This document shows positions 35,409 through 46,685 of a stretch of DNA of 64,000 bases, in pieces. The stretch's first letter is position 1; every line of letters starts with the position of its first letter. The translations under genes and the position numbers were made by a program. Under the pieces are notes generated by a model. That model did not search any database and was not told where the DNA came from. It saw only the letters and a list, made by a program, of their open reading frames with translations. Origin of the DNA: Phyto melanocephala (lineage: Eukaryota; Arthropoda; Insecta; Diptera; Rhinophoridae); contig OW799233.1 of NCBI GenBank assembly GCA_941918925.1, positions 140,122,223 to 140,186,222 on the forward strand, read 5' to 3'.

Positions 35409-35554
35409 TTTTTTATGTAATATAATATAATTTAAATTATCTTAATGTCAATCTTATATATTCTGAATAAAATAAGTTTTTTTTTCATTAATAAATAACA
35501 ATAGAAACGACTATTTTTTAACAAAAAGCTTAGAAAATGCATTTAAATATATGT

Positions 35555-35571
35555 GGGGTCAGGTTGACCCC
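35555..35571. promoter_or_regulatory. subterminal palindrome 3
   Basis: GGGGTCAGGTTGACCCC followed by ATGCAC, the mirror image of the GTGCAT context of the left-hand copies. Confidence 0.6.
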
Positions 35572-35594
35572 ATGCACAGACTATGTAAAATTTA

Positions 35595-35612
35595 CTATGC
35601 ACTGACAGAAGG
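35595..35612 (-). repeat. piggyBac right TIR
   Basis: CTATGCACTGACAGAAGG followed by TTAA; perfect inverted match to the left TIR. Confidence 0.93.
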
Positions 35613-35649
35613 TTAAAAATCAACATCGGCTCTAAAAATCTAACCACCC

Positions 35650-38600
35650 TACTATACATATACATATACATACTTCTAGTATATTTAAATGCATTATACA
35701 ACAACACATAGAGCAGTGCTTAAAAACGAGTGGTGTCAATTTATTTATTTATATATTTTTTGTTTAAAGTTAATTTTAGTTATTTCTAGCTTCTATCGCC
35801 CCTACCACTATCAATCCTGGGCAGACAACACTCAATCAATAAATGTGGTAGCTTTATTATAAATAATGAAAATAAGAAGAAAGAAATATATTTGTATTCT
35901 GATAACAAAAGATAAAGAGTCAAAGTAATAAAAATTGACGTGACAAAAATATTGTCTATGAGTTTTCTGGCATAAATTAAAAACTGAATTGATAATGAAA
36001 TAGAACGAAAAATAGTATAATGAAACCCTTAAAGATTTATTAGAAGGAAATGGGATGATGTTTTTGAAAGATAAAAATTAAGTCAAATTAAGTTAAGTAG
36101 ATTAAGTGGACACAATTTAAAAAACCGCTTTAGTTATTACCATAATACAAATAGAGTGGCGTCTATGACGTTATCTCTAAGGAGATGGTATGTGACAAAT
36201 AAATTTATGCTTTGAAAAACAGAATTAAAAAGGATGTACAGACTAAATTAAAATAGTTTGATTTGTTTATTGAAATGCTGTACATTTGGAGTGAATACAA
36301 TTATCATATATATATTTGTGTTTGACTAAGTGTCATAGATCAATAAAAATAGAAAGAAAAAAACATAAGTGTCATTTAAGTTGTAAATTTAGTTCTGTTA
36401 TAAAAATACTGACTTTCTTGAAGTACTAGTAAAATATTAAGTATCGCTGTTGCACATAATATCTTGAAAGTAAATGGTTAATGTACGCGCTTTATCGAAA
36501 AAGTTAATTTTTAGAAACATTTTGTGCCAGTTGCTTAACGCGTCAAATAGCGTTATATATTGAAAGGGGCTTAATTTTTTTTTAAAGTAAAAATCTTATA
36601 TAATAGCTTCCAAATTTCAGAGTTACCACTGACACTAAATTTGAAAAGTGTATTCTTACTAAGACAGCCTTTATAAGCACAAGACACAATTTAGTATTAG
36701 CGACATCATTAAATACATGATCGTTTTTAATTTGATACAAGATCTCTTGACAACGTCACTGCTTATTAGAGCATCGGAGCAGCTCCAAAAGTAATTATAT
36801 GAAAATTTGTCGAAAAAACATTTCTTGTTCGAAAGAAGAATTTTGGCAAAGCAGCTTATTTTTATTTAAAAAATAAATTTGGATTTTTTAAAAATTTTTT
36901 AATATAAAATATTTTTTACTGCATAATATTAAAAAGTAGTTTGAATCAAACTGCGAATTTTTTGCAAAGCAAACAAACAGTTGTTCAAGGAATACTTGAT
37001 ACAGTAGATTCCATTTTCACGTGATATCTTCTCAGCTAGTATGTACAGAAATGCAAAGTATTAAGAAAATTTTTTTATGATTATAAAAAAAAAACTAAAA
37101 ATTAGCTTATCTTCACTTAAGTGGTTCTGCAAAATGTCCGAAGAAAAAAATTTTTCCCCAGAAATGGTTTATTAAAAAAAAAGTGAACTAAAGAACTATT
37201 CCTTAAAGGAATACTGTGACTATTAATTAAAAAAGTAAGAAAATTAAAACTAAATGTTTAAGTAAATACTTTGTCACAAAATTTGATCAATATGTTTGTG
37301 TGTAAATGACACAATAAAAGAAGCTAGAGAAAATTGAGAAAAAAAACATTTACATAAATAAAAAAATAATTTAATAACAATAATCTTACAAAACAAAAGC
37401 TAAGAGAAAACAAGAAACTAATTCAATGACACAATCTACAGTACTTCACAAACACTATATAGTTAAAGATGAATGAATGAATTACTGGACGCCTGGATAA
37501 ATAAAGGTTACTTATTCATTTTCCTAACATTTATAGAGTGTATAAGAGAAATATGGAATTAAACAAGGAATAAACAAAAAAAATATAAAAAAACAAACAC
37601 TGAAGAGAAAAATAAAATTGTATTAAAAATATTCATAATGATTGACGATTTTATGCGGTTTATATTGCTTATCCCAAGCTCTGTGACATTTAGTCATGGC
37701 TACCATTTTAAATTATACAAGCGAAAAAGAAAAAATGTGAGAAAAAATAAAATATTTAGAAAACAACGATAATAACAACAAGGAGAAGAACGACACTTGA
37801 CAACACTCAGCAGTCAACAAAAAATGGATGTGGAAGTATCCGTAACCAAGGATGTTATTACTCTTGTAAAAAAATAAAATAAAAAAAAAACACTCAACTT
37901 AGCTGATGCAAATATAACTAACAGTGTTTTTTATAATAACAATATTGAGCGGACAAACTGAGAAGTCACTACAAAATATTAAAGATTAATTTAAGAGTTA
38001 AGATAAATATTACCTCTTAAATGCCCCTGATATTTTTAAAGATACAACCATAGAAACAATTCCTACATTTTAGGTACTGGGTTAAATTGTCTAAAAATCA
38101 TTTTGGTACATTCACAATGTTAAAGGTCATTATTGATAAATAACTTTTAGAAATAATAAAGAATTTCATCTTCATTATTTTTACTGATAAAGCTAGCAGT
38201 GTTAATTTTTAAATTTAAGAAAATATAAGTTATTGCTGATATTACTCCCCAATTAATACTTTACAATATAAAAGATTTTCTGAATTAAGGATATTCCCGG
38301 ATTACTATTAATTGTTTGTATTGCTGGGCACTAATTACGTTAGTTTACATAACGTAACGTAATATATAATTCATTCCTTTTGTTGAGCTTGAGATCACTT
38401 TTTGTTTTTTAAATAATTTTTCAAATATATAAAATTTTTAAAGAAATAAAAAAAAATTTAAAAAAAAGTGATATAAAGCTTAACAAAAGGAACAAAATAT
38501 TAATAAGATCAAGACATTTAGATTTTACGTATAACATTTGTGTTGATTTTGAATGAGTATTAATATAAAATTTTTTTTGATTTCATTAGACTTTGAAGAA

Positions 38601-39004
38601 TATATTTGATGAGGATATGGTAACCGAATTGTGATTTGGTTTACAGCTATATCGGCGAGAAATCATATATTAGATGCTGCTGGAAACAAAACAATGCAAT
38701 ATCAAACCGTAAAGAGATTAAAATTATTTTGACGAATCCATCTCCTCATATTATTTAGGACTATAATTGTCAAAGGAATAAATTCTATTTAATGAATATC
38801 ATAATGGGTGGATAAACACGATGTTTAACCATCGTTTGGATATGACATTTATATAAATTATAAATATTTAAAAACCAAGTTTTAAGGCATCTCTTTTAAT
38901 ATAATTTAATCTAGAAATAGCTGATATACTATTCTTAAAGAGGTCGATTACGTATACAAACAGAAATTGAAGAAAAAAACCGAATGCTCATATAGCACCA
39001 CCTA
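35650..39004. other. AT-rich DNA without recognisable genes
   Basis: It is rich in A/T homopolymers and has no ORF of note in any frame, an unusually ORF-poor stretch. No repeat ends recognised. Confidence 0.4.
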
Positions 39005-39885
39005 GTGATGGGCAAATGGAAAAAAAATATCAAAATTTGTTAACAGTATCGATATATATTTTTTAAAAACATCGATATATCGAATATATATCGAAACGTA
39101 TTTACTTAACAGTGTTGTTGAAATATTTCAAGTTTAAAAAAAAAACACAGGTAATACATACATACTTATGTACAAACTTATTGTATGATTTTAAATTTTT
39201 ATTTCCGCAAACAATTCAATTAAAATAAAAAAAAAAAATATTGTCAGCTCGTCATATTAAAGCTATAAAAAAATAAACGACAAAATATTAAATGGCATCA
39301 AATAAGTTACGAAGCCATCGCCTTACGCTTACATATTATTCAAACCAGTACTCATCGGATATGGACATCAGAATTACTCTTTGCTTTATGTGATCCCCTG
39401 CCAATCCGTTACTTTTAGCAAATCTGTAAGCAGGAGAAACTTGTTCCCCCTTACTATGTTCCGAGCAAATAATATTGCTTATTTTTTATAAAGCATTTAA
39501 GGCAGCTATTATAGACGTAAAAAGAATACGTTTAAACCTTATGGTGGCTTTAAAATAAAAGTATTATTTTTTTTTTCTTCTACCTCTTTTACAAAAGCGT
39601 CTTTTACAAGAAGCTCTATAATAGGAATGGCAACGCTAGACATCATAAAAAAAGATTATGGTGTAAAAAATATGATGCATGCGGTGATGCCAGCCAGTAT
39701 TGTTGAAAAAAGTCTAAAATTTATAGAGCCCTTAAAATATCGAAAAAGTTACTAAAAACGATACTTGTTAATAAGAATCGATGTATCAATATATCGGTTT
39801 TTCAAATACCGACCATATATATCGATATGTTTTTTACTTAAATATCGATATTTTTATATATCGATATTTTTTTACTGTCCCTAGT
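39005..39885 (-). mobile_element. hAT-like element with ATCGATAT-rich ends
   Basis: The left end reads TAGTGATGGGCAAATGG, typical of hAT termini. The right end, read inward, is TAGGGACAGTAAAAAAATATC, a diverged partner. The flanking 8-mers GCACCACC and GTACCGCC match at 6 of 8 positions, in keeping with a hAT 8-bp duplication. Both ends are packed with ATCGATAT-type repeats (39040-39095 and 39775-39868). A possible transposase tail lies on the minus strand inside. Assignment is moderate. Confidence 0.55.
39336..39470 (-). pseudogene. possible hAT transposase C-terminal fragment
   Basis: On the minus strand, one frame gives SNGLAGDHIKQRVILMSISD followed by EYWF. This resembles the end of the hAT dimerisation domain (an RLS..H...L.FL.SI...YW pattern). 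The SERxFS motif is not clearly preserved. It may be chance, but the position inside hAT-like ends supports it. Confidence 0.35.
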
Positions 39886-41368
39886 ACCGCCGCAAAGTAC
39901 TTAATTAAACAAAATATAACATTGACCAAATATGGATAACAAGGAAAGCTTTCAGTTTTAAGCTATGAAAATAGGAAAAAGTTGGATACCTACTATATGT
40001 AAAATGAATTAAATTAAATTAATGTTTAACATATTTGTTATAATTACTATAATTTTTAAATTCACATTTAAAGCAACATATAGATATGTATGACATATAT
40101 ATTGCTTTAATGCGCAAATTAAATAGATTTTGATAAAATTTATTTATTGGCTCTGTCATGTAATAAAAAATGCAGAACGTAATACCTTAAAATAATGAGA
40201 AATTTGCTGAACAACCACTGATAATCTTTTATTAAAAAAGACAAATTTTAGTGATTGTCTTAAAATTTCTTATAACTTCAAAGTTGATACGAGGTATTTT
40301 ATGAACAACATTCCATTAAAACAGTGATAAGATTAGTTTATATTTTTAATTAATCAGATGTTTAATGTTGTAACACTATCCAGCAAAACAAACATGAAAA
40401 AGAAAGAGTGAATGCATAAGTTCAACCCTTGATGAAGTAGTTTAATTTATGTGAAGTATCTATGATTTTAACAGTAATATGTCATTGGAGAGCATGTGCT
40501 GACATGAAAATATTAAGAAAATTCACTTCATTCTAATAAATTCATAGAACGCGTGCATAGTAGATGAGAAGAATCCCTTGTTTCATGAGTTAATAATGTT
40601 TATTTACATGAGTTGTTTAAGATTTTTTGCACATCATTTGAAGCACATCATTAAAGGCAAACTATTTCGAAAAGTCATTCTTCACGCCTCCTCTTAAACT
40701 TATAAATTAAAAGCCATGAAAAATGTTATTCACATTGAACTGGTGCAAAATTTGCTGGGAACTTGTAAATTCTCATAACTTTGCTAATTATATTAAAAAA
40801 TATAAAAAAAGATTTTGATAAAGTGTTTATATTGTCGTTATGTATTTGTTATCAGAAAAAAATTTAATATTTAAAAGCAATAAACTCAAAGCTTATGTCC
40901 TTTAGTTCTAACTTTCATAGACATTTTCGTTGGGCAGTAGTGCCCAGTGTATACTTTAAAATACAGCCACTTTTTTTAAATAAAGTGGTTAAAAAAATAA
41001 TTTAACATTCAGCAGCGATATTTTTTATATTTTACATAAAGTGTTATTATCTTCAAAATTGCAGACCTTCGAGATTAAAATGTTAATGCACGTTACGTCT
41101 TTTACAGCTGACTTGGCAAACTTGTATCCATATGTAATTCTTTATGTCTGTCAAAATTTTTATCTAACACTCAACCGCCGCTGACTGTTTTCCACCAGCA
41201 GAGACTTCTGCCAACAGCTGATGCCAGGTAGTTTGTCAAAACAAAATAGAGCACGCTCTAATTGAAATATTGTCAGATGATTCAGGAAATATTTTTTATA
41301 CCAACAATGTTTTAATGCTAACACACGACATGTTCGTATTTAGCAGTGAGAAAGTTTACAAGTCAGAT
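39886..41368. other. AT-rich DNA; less skewed block at 41090-41260
   Basis: No coding sequence recognised. The 41090-41260 part is more mixed in composition but has no readable domain. A 67-aa ORF at 41270-41473 merely runs into the repeat that follows. Confidence 0.35.
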
Positions 41369-41544
41369 GAAACAAGTAAGAGCGCTATATTCGGCCGTGC
41401 CGAATCTTATATACCCTTCACAACGTGTAGTCATGCAATAACAATTGTTTGTATCACCATTCATCCCATATGAAATACGTACAAGCATATAAAAAACATA
41501 CATATATAAAAACATCCCATTGTAAAATTATAAATTTACGTATG

Positions 41545-41812
41545 TATGTTAAAAAAAATAAAAAAAAAATTAAAAAAAAAAATTAAAAAAAAAAAAAATT
41601 AAAAAAAAAATTTAAAAAAAAAATTTAAAAAAAAAATTTTAAAAAAAATTTTTTTGAAAAATATTTAAAATATATATAATAAATATAAAACAAAAAAAAT
41701 ATTAAAAAAAAAAAATAAAAAAAAAATAATAAAAATATAAATAATATATTAAATAAAAAATAAAAAAAAATTAAAAAAAAATTAAAAAAAAAAAAAAATT
41801 TTTTTTTATTTG
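41545..41812. repeat. A/T-only low-complexity block
   Basis: About 265 bases made almost only of long A-runs broken by T, TT or AAT, with a T-run at the end. It probably grew by slippage inside the HINE. Base calls and length here are the least trustworthy of the window. Confidence 0.85.
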
Positions 41813-42099
41813 CTCAGCTGGGATTCGATGCCACGTTTTCTCTAACCAGTATACACGTTTGTATGTATGTATGTTGTTGTTGTAATGTTGTTTTTGTGAA
41901 AAAAAAATCGAGGTGGTCGTGGGTTTTTGCTCATATCTCAGTTGTTTATGTACCGATGTTTCTGATTTTCAATACCGATCTAATTCCGTATATTTCTAAA
42001 ATTTTTATACCTGGGTTCAAGCAATATTTTTGATATTTTAATACCTCACCCGAGTCCAAGCGATGTCGGGGGCTTCAAAAAGTTGATTTCAACATACAC

Positions 42100-42155
42100 A
42101 CGGACAGACGGTCAGACGGACAGACGGACACACGGACAGACTGACAGACTGACAG
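42100..42155 (+). repeat. GACGGACA/GACTGACA microsatellite
   Basis: A GTCY-type array with ACGGACAGACGGTCAGACGG and ACTGACAGACTGACAGGGCT variants. It is more interrupted than the arrays at 60.5 and 62.3 kb. Confidence 0.8.
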
Positions 42156-42290
42156 GGCTTAATCGACTCCCCTATTCATAAGCCTTCAGAAAATATATAT
42201 TTTATGGTGTCGGAAATCAAAATTGTAGAAATTTCACACGGAATGACAAACCTTTATATACCCTTTTTCACTGTGTGAAGGGTATAAAAA

Positions 42291-43975
42291 TTAAGAGCTG
42301 TGTTAGTTTCCTTTTTTTTTTTGTAGTATAGTCATCACTATAACAAAAAATATTTTACAATACTTTCTTAAGCTTTTTCACATATTTTTAATACGACCTC
42401 CGCACTTGTATACATTTTATGTTTCTCCGGTTTATGCATATAATGTATACATATACAACAACAAAATGAACAAAGTGTTTATTGGTAAAGTGTCAAGCAA
42501 TGCTTTTTTGAGGTCATACAACTTTTACTTTGCGAAAATATTAAAACAACAAATAAAAAAAAAAAAAAAAATGTAACAATGCTCTCAAAGCAAAACAAGG
42601 GAAAGAAAACATCTGAACAGCGGGAATATGTATAAGCAGCAGCACCATAAAATATCAGCAACAATTTAATCACTTTTTGTAGATGGTGAGACATAGAGAG
42701 ACGACAACGATATATTTTTAACATACACATACATTTATGTGTGTGTACGTATGCATGTAAACTTAGTACACATACATATAAATGTACTTGCACTTGGGCA
42801 TTGGGTGTTGGTTTCTTTATATTCTCTGTTTTTTTTTTTTTTAGAAATAGAGAATTTAAGATGCCCTTAAATGTTAATATAAACATACTGTAGCATGTAA
42901 CAGTAATGGAAAATAAATACTACTGCACATATAATTCATAAACCTGAACAACATTTTACGCATGTGTGAGGTACGTACATATGTATTTATGTACATATCG
43001 ATGGTCACAATTGGAAAGGCCCTAGCTCAAATCATTGTCGCTTTACAGCTAAAGGCAGAAACGTAGTAGAAACTTTTTATCATAATGTAGCTTCTTTTGT
43101 AAAATTGATTTACAAGAATTTATTTTTGTTACTATTGCAATAAATCAATGTGTCGAGATGTACTTGCGTGAAATGTATTGGAGCACTGAAAAACTCAATT
43201 TCATAAAAAATACGAGTTAGGGCCTTTCTACTTGTGGCTATCGATATGTATTTATATATATATTTATATGTATAGACATTTACTTGAAAAAACACGAAAA
43301 TTGAGATCTAACCAAATACACAGATTTATAGTTTTTGTATTGTAATGTTTAAACTTTGAAATACTAACTTAAGAACAAACTAAACAAAAGCGCTGCAGTT
43401 GAACCAAAGTTTTTTACATCGGTATGGTAAGCATTCTCATTGCTTTTTTATTTATATTTAAAAACAAACAAAAACGTTTCTAAATTGGTTTTTATTTTTA
43501 AAACAACTCCTAACTAATGCTACGAAAGTTATTAATTTACCTAGTTTTTAATGATGGAATGTCTACAAAGCATAAATTGTTTACTTAGTACTTTTTCTCT
43601 TTGTATTTCAGCATTAATAAATATTTAAAAATATTGATTATTCTCTAAAATTTTCAATTTGCTTGCAATCTCTGAATATACTTTGGAATTTAAAAAAAAA
43701 TGTTTTTAATTTTTCTGTATTAAGAAAACCCAGACATTTTAAAATTAAAAGAAAGTAATAGATTTTTAAAATTATATTATATATGAAAATAGAATTAACT
43801 AAAAATTAACCAGAAGAAAAATGTGCGCTTAACACGTTGAATGCCCCCATATGAAAAAAATAATTTAAAATAAATGGCTTCAAAGTAATCATTAAAATTT
43901 ATTTATAAAATGCGATGTATTATTTGGTTAACCTTTTTTGTGTACCTAGTGCAAGTGTCCTTCTTTGGATTACAT
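42291..43975. other. AT-rich DNA with CATA/TATG microsatellites
   Basis: It holds TATG/CATA-rich patches around 42720-42785 and 42975-43000. A 135-aa minus ORF at 42479-42886 crosses these and is hydrophobic and repetitive with no domain; I treat it as chance. Confidence 0.4.
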
Positions 43976-45200
43976 GGCACCAGTGATGCCAGAATTTGAT
44001 TAGCAAAAATAGCTAAAATTCTGGAAAAAAAAATGGAAAAAACTAGCCAAAAAGAGCTAAAAAATGGCTAAATGTTTCAAATAGAAAGTTTCCAATATTT
44101 GAGTAAAAAAATAAAAAAAAAATTTTTTTAAAAGAAAACTAATAAAATCTAAGGCCGTTTGTAATATACTCAATACATCTTTGATTAGTTATAAAGTACG
44201 ACAATTGTTATAATGGTGTTAAGAGGACCAATTATCATCAGAATCTAGCTCGCTATTATTGTCATTTCCATGTTAAATTTCTTTAGATCATTTCGAATTA
44301 AGATAATTATGTGCTACTTCATATTGATAACAGCATTTAACAATACTTTTAAAGTCGTATCTTAAAAAAAGAATATAAAAAAAAAATAAAATATTGGTCT
44401 TTCGAAATAAACCAAACTCTCTACAATTTTTATAAGTCAATACTGAACGTGCCGTACATGACATGACGACTTGAGATAGTGGAAAAAATGCTCGAAAATT
44501 GCGTTTATCGAATTCTTTCCTACAGAAGAAATCGTGGAGACCATTTGAATGACGTTTTATTAAGAACTTAATTATATCGATTGTCTTAACATTAAATAAA
44601 AAACTTTTGAATTTCCTTAACAATAACAATAAATAATGTATTCTCCTACTCTTGTAGGTTAAAATTCATTGGATTAAAAGGTGAAGGCTTAGTCTCGATA
44701 ATATGTATATCCAATACCATTTATATGTTTTTCATATAATTTTGCATTAATTTTACATTTACAATATTTACAAAAACTTTTTAACTTCTATAATCTATTC
44801 TTTTAATTATGGGTGGGATAACCATTCCCTCATAAGCTTCTGGGAATATTTTGTTTATTTTTCTTAAATTTCTTTTCTTATTTATTTTATTAAATACACA
44901 TGCTTGGTTGTTTTTTTTTACTGATTGATTGTTTTTTTGTTTATGTACTATTTTAAAGAGGTTCCCATCGATGCAACTTTTAGTATTTAAAAAAAACATT
45001 ATTTTATAGAAACGTTTTTCACTATTTAGGAAACGAAACAACAACAAAACTTGAAAGCTAAAAACAAAAAATGGCTTAAAAAGGCAAAAAAAATATCTAG
45101 GAATGGCTAGAGAAATGGCTTATACCTAAACGAAGATTTTTCTAGCTACGCGTGTTAAAAAATGACTAAATCTAGCCATAAAATATTTAAATTGGCAACA
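43976..45200. mobile_element. possible hAT-like element (GGCTA-rich ends)
   Basis: The left end has CAGTGATGCCAGAATTTGAT followed by TAGCTAAAATT and AAAAATGGCTAAATG. The right end (45050-45200) has AAAAATGGCTTAAAAAGGC, TAGCTACGCG, CTAGCCATAAAATATTTAAA and TTGGCAAC. Inward, the ends resemble one another (TGATGCCAGAATTTGA and TGTTGCCAATTTAAA). TAGCTAAA/GGCTAAA-rich ends with TG(N)TGCCA termini are common in insect hAT elements. Two minus ORFs inside (44288-44629 and 44781-45047) may be transposase remains, but I recognise no motif in them. No clear 8-bp duplication. Confidence 0.38.
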
Positions 45201-45699
45201 AAATTGGTAGTTAGTAGTGGTGCCAGGGTTGCCACACAAAACACATGCGTATTGCGATTATTTTATTTATTGTTTATTGCTGCTTTCAGTATATTGATAC
45301 AATAGTATAACCATGGCAAGTAACATTTCGCATATTCCTCTTAAGCTTTTTGATGGCAAAATAAACAACAGCCATAAGGACATTCCTTTTCTTAGATAAG
45401 TCTATACAAGAATTATCCAAAGTGAAGCTTCAAACAAAACGAATTTATCTCTTATTTTATGGTATCGACAGTGAGTACCTTAATTGTTGTCAATCGCATA
45501 GTTTAGTTGTGATAGTAGAATTTTACGGTAAAATACCTAGTGCAAGTATAAGTGCAACAGAATTTCTTTTCTGAATATAAATATGTAGGCAGCCCTAAAA
45601 AATTATGATTCTTGCCATAGAAATTTTATAATCACAAATGAAAAGTTCGATTACAAGAACTGAACCTGTCTATTGGCAATGAATGTGATTTTCTGTTTA
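45201..45699. other. spacer before piggyBac relic
   Basis: It starts near GGTGCCAGGGTTGCCACAC, itself hAT-terminus-like. It may include the unreadable N-terminal part of the following transposase relic. Confidence 0.3.
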
Positions 45700-46270
45700 C
45701 TGCAAAAAGATTTGAATGAACAACAGTTCCTATCCAATTCCATTATTTCTCGTGGATCCCGCATTAACAAATGAAGTGATATAAATATTACAGAGCTAAA
45801 AATGCTTTTTGGTATTTAAATGTTTATGGATTTACTGAACAATCCATATATTTCGCTATATTGAAGCAGTAACCCATCTTATAGAAACGATTTTGTTCCG
45901 CAAGTAATATCGCGCAAGCAGATTCAGCTACTTGTGCAGTTTATTAATTTTTCTGACAACAATGAAAACGGGAGTGAAGTAATATATTTACTACAAATGA
46001 GAAAAACTATGTTAATGCTTACGTTTCTGGCGAAATTTTATTTGTTGGCGATAGAACTTATAGCCTAATATAAAAATATAAGAAATAATGATTTGTTGGC
46101 GAGGTTGGCTAAAGTTTCGTAAGTTTAACCCTGGACAGTCACAAAAATATAAAGTAAAAGTAAACAAGCTTTGTGATTAAAATAAGTTTACTTGTACTAA
46201 CCCTATATGTGGTGAAAAATGTGTAGACCAACAGTAAACACCTTTTATCGCACTTATTTATATTATTTTG
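45700..46270 (+). pseudogene. third piggyBac-like transposase relic
   Basis: Frame-broken but collinear pieces are readable. From 45781 INITELKMLFGI corresponds to the ELKAFLGI region. About 45880-45965 SYRNDFVPQVISRKQIQLLV with FINFSDNNEN corresponds to the MSR.RFQLLLRFLHFSDN block. About 46110-46180 FRKFNPGQSQKYKVKVNKLC corresponds to the FRQYIPGKP.KYGIK..KLCD block after the first catalytic Asp. It has many stops and the IDE motif is not seen. It is older and more PGBD4-like than the copies at 19 and 33 kb. Confidence 0.75.
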
Positions 46271-46685
46271 AACCCCACTTATAAATCTTTTGACAAATGT
46301 AGAACAATTGGCACTGAGAATTATTACACATCTGCAGAACTAGCTAAATTACTAAATTTGATCGCAGAAGATATATTTTTAAAAATTTTCACAATAACTA
46401 ATATGGGAATACAGTAGATGTAAGCTAAACTATAAAATATTTTTTAAAAATTTTCAGATGACTAACTATATATTGGTAGTAAAATTTTTATTTTATACCA
46501 GCTATTACATGCTATTTTAAACGCCTCTGTTTTGTGTTCTTTTAAGTCGAGTTTGTATAGATTTGTCTCTGTACTTCGCCCTTCTGTGTTAAAAATTCTT
46601 AAGAAACAAATTTTAAAACTAGTTAGAGAAATATTGATAAAAGAACTTTTTTGTTTAAAATAAATACAAGTAAATTAAAAATAAA
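46271..46685. other. AT-rich spacer
   Basis: No recognisable feature; it may contain further decayed piggyBac sequence. Confidence 0.3.

Larger units (their letters stand above)
33010..35612 (+). mobile_element. complete piggyBac-like DNA transposon
   Basis: It is flanked by TTAA at 33006-33009 and 35613-35616. The ends carry a perfect 18-bp TIR, CCTTCTGTCAGTGCATAG (33010-33027 and complement of 35595-35612). Subterminal GGGGTCA/TGACCCC palindromes lie at 33027-33043, 33215-33231 and 35555-35571. It encodes one full-length transposase. The perfect TIRs, clean TTAA duplication and open ORF suggest a recent and possibly autonomous element. Confidence 0.95.
32427..35649 (+). mobile_element. stand-alone mariner-superfamily deletion derivative, split by piggyBac
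   Basis: The left end is GGGTGGTTTTAAATTAAGGGCC at 32427 and the right end is GGCTCTAAAAATCTAACCACCC at 35649, an imperfect inverted repeat. Removing the piggyBac and one TTAA leaves about 616 bp. That sequence matches the nested copies at 14.5, 54.8, 58.6 and 63.6 kb. It holds an intact 52-codon N-terminal ORF and an intact C-terminal coding segment, with the catalytic middle missing. Unlike the other copies, it is not inside a HINE; the left flank is a CATA/TA microsatellite. Confidence 0.8.
41369..42290 (-). mobile_element. HINE (DINE-1/mini-me type), second subfamily
   Basis: Its edge, AAACAAGTAAGAGCGCTATA, is followed by the hairpin ATTCGGC-CGT-GCCGAAT and TATACCCTTCACA. The other edge is TGTGAAGGGTATAAAAA, giving a subterminal inverted repeat (TATACCCTTCACA/TGTGAAGGGTATA). 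A GACGGACA-like microsatellite is at about 42100-42155 and AATATATATTTTATGG follows. There is no mariner relic. A ~265-bp A/T-only block sits in the middle (41545-41812). No coding capacity. Confidence 0.8.

Noticed and set aside
41270..41473. 67-aa ORF with a plausible start
   Set aside because: Its second half is the hairpin end of a HINE, so it is not a conserved coding sequence.
42479..42886. 135-aa minus ORF
   Set aside because: It crosses CATA microsatellites and poly-A runs, and its translation is repetitive without any known motif.
44288..45047. 113-aa and 88-aa minus ORFs as host genes
   Set aside because: They have no recognisable domain and lie between hAT-like ends. They are better seen as possible transposase debris, and even that is uncertain.
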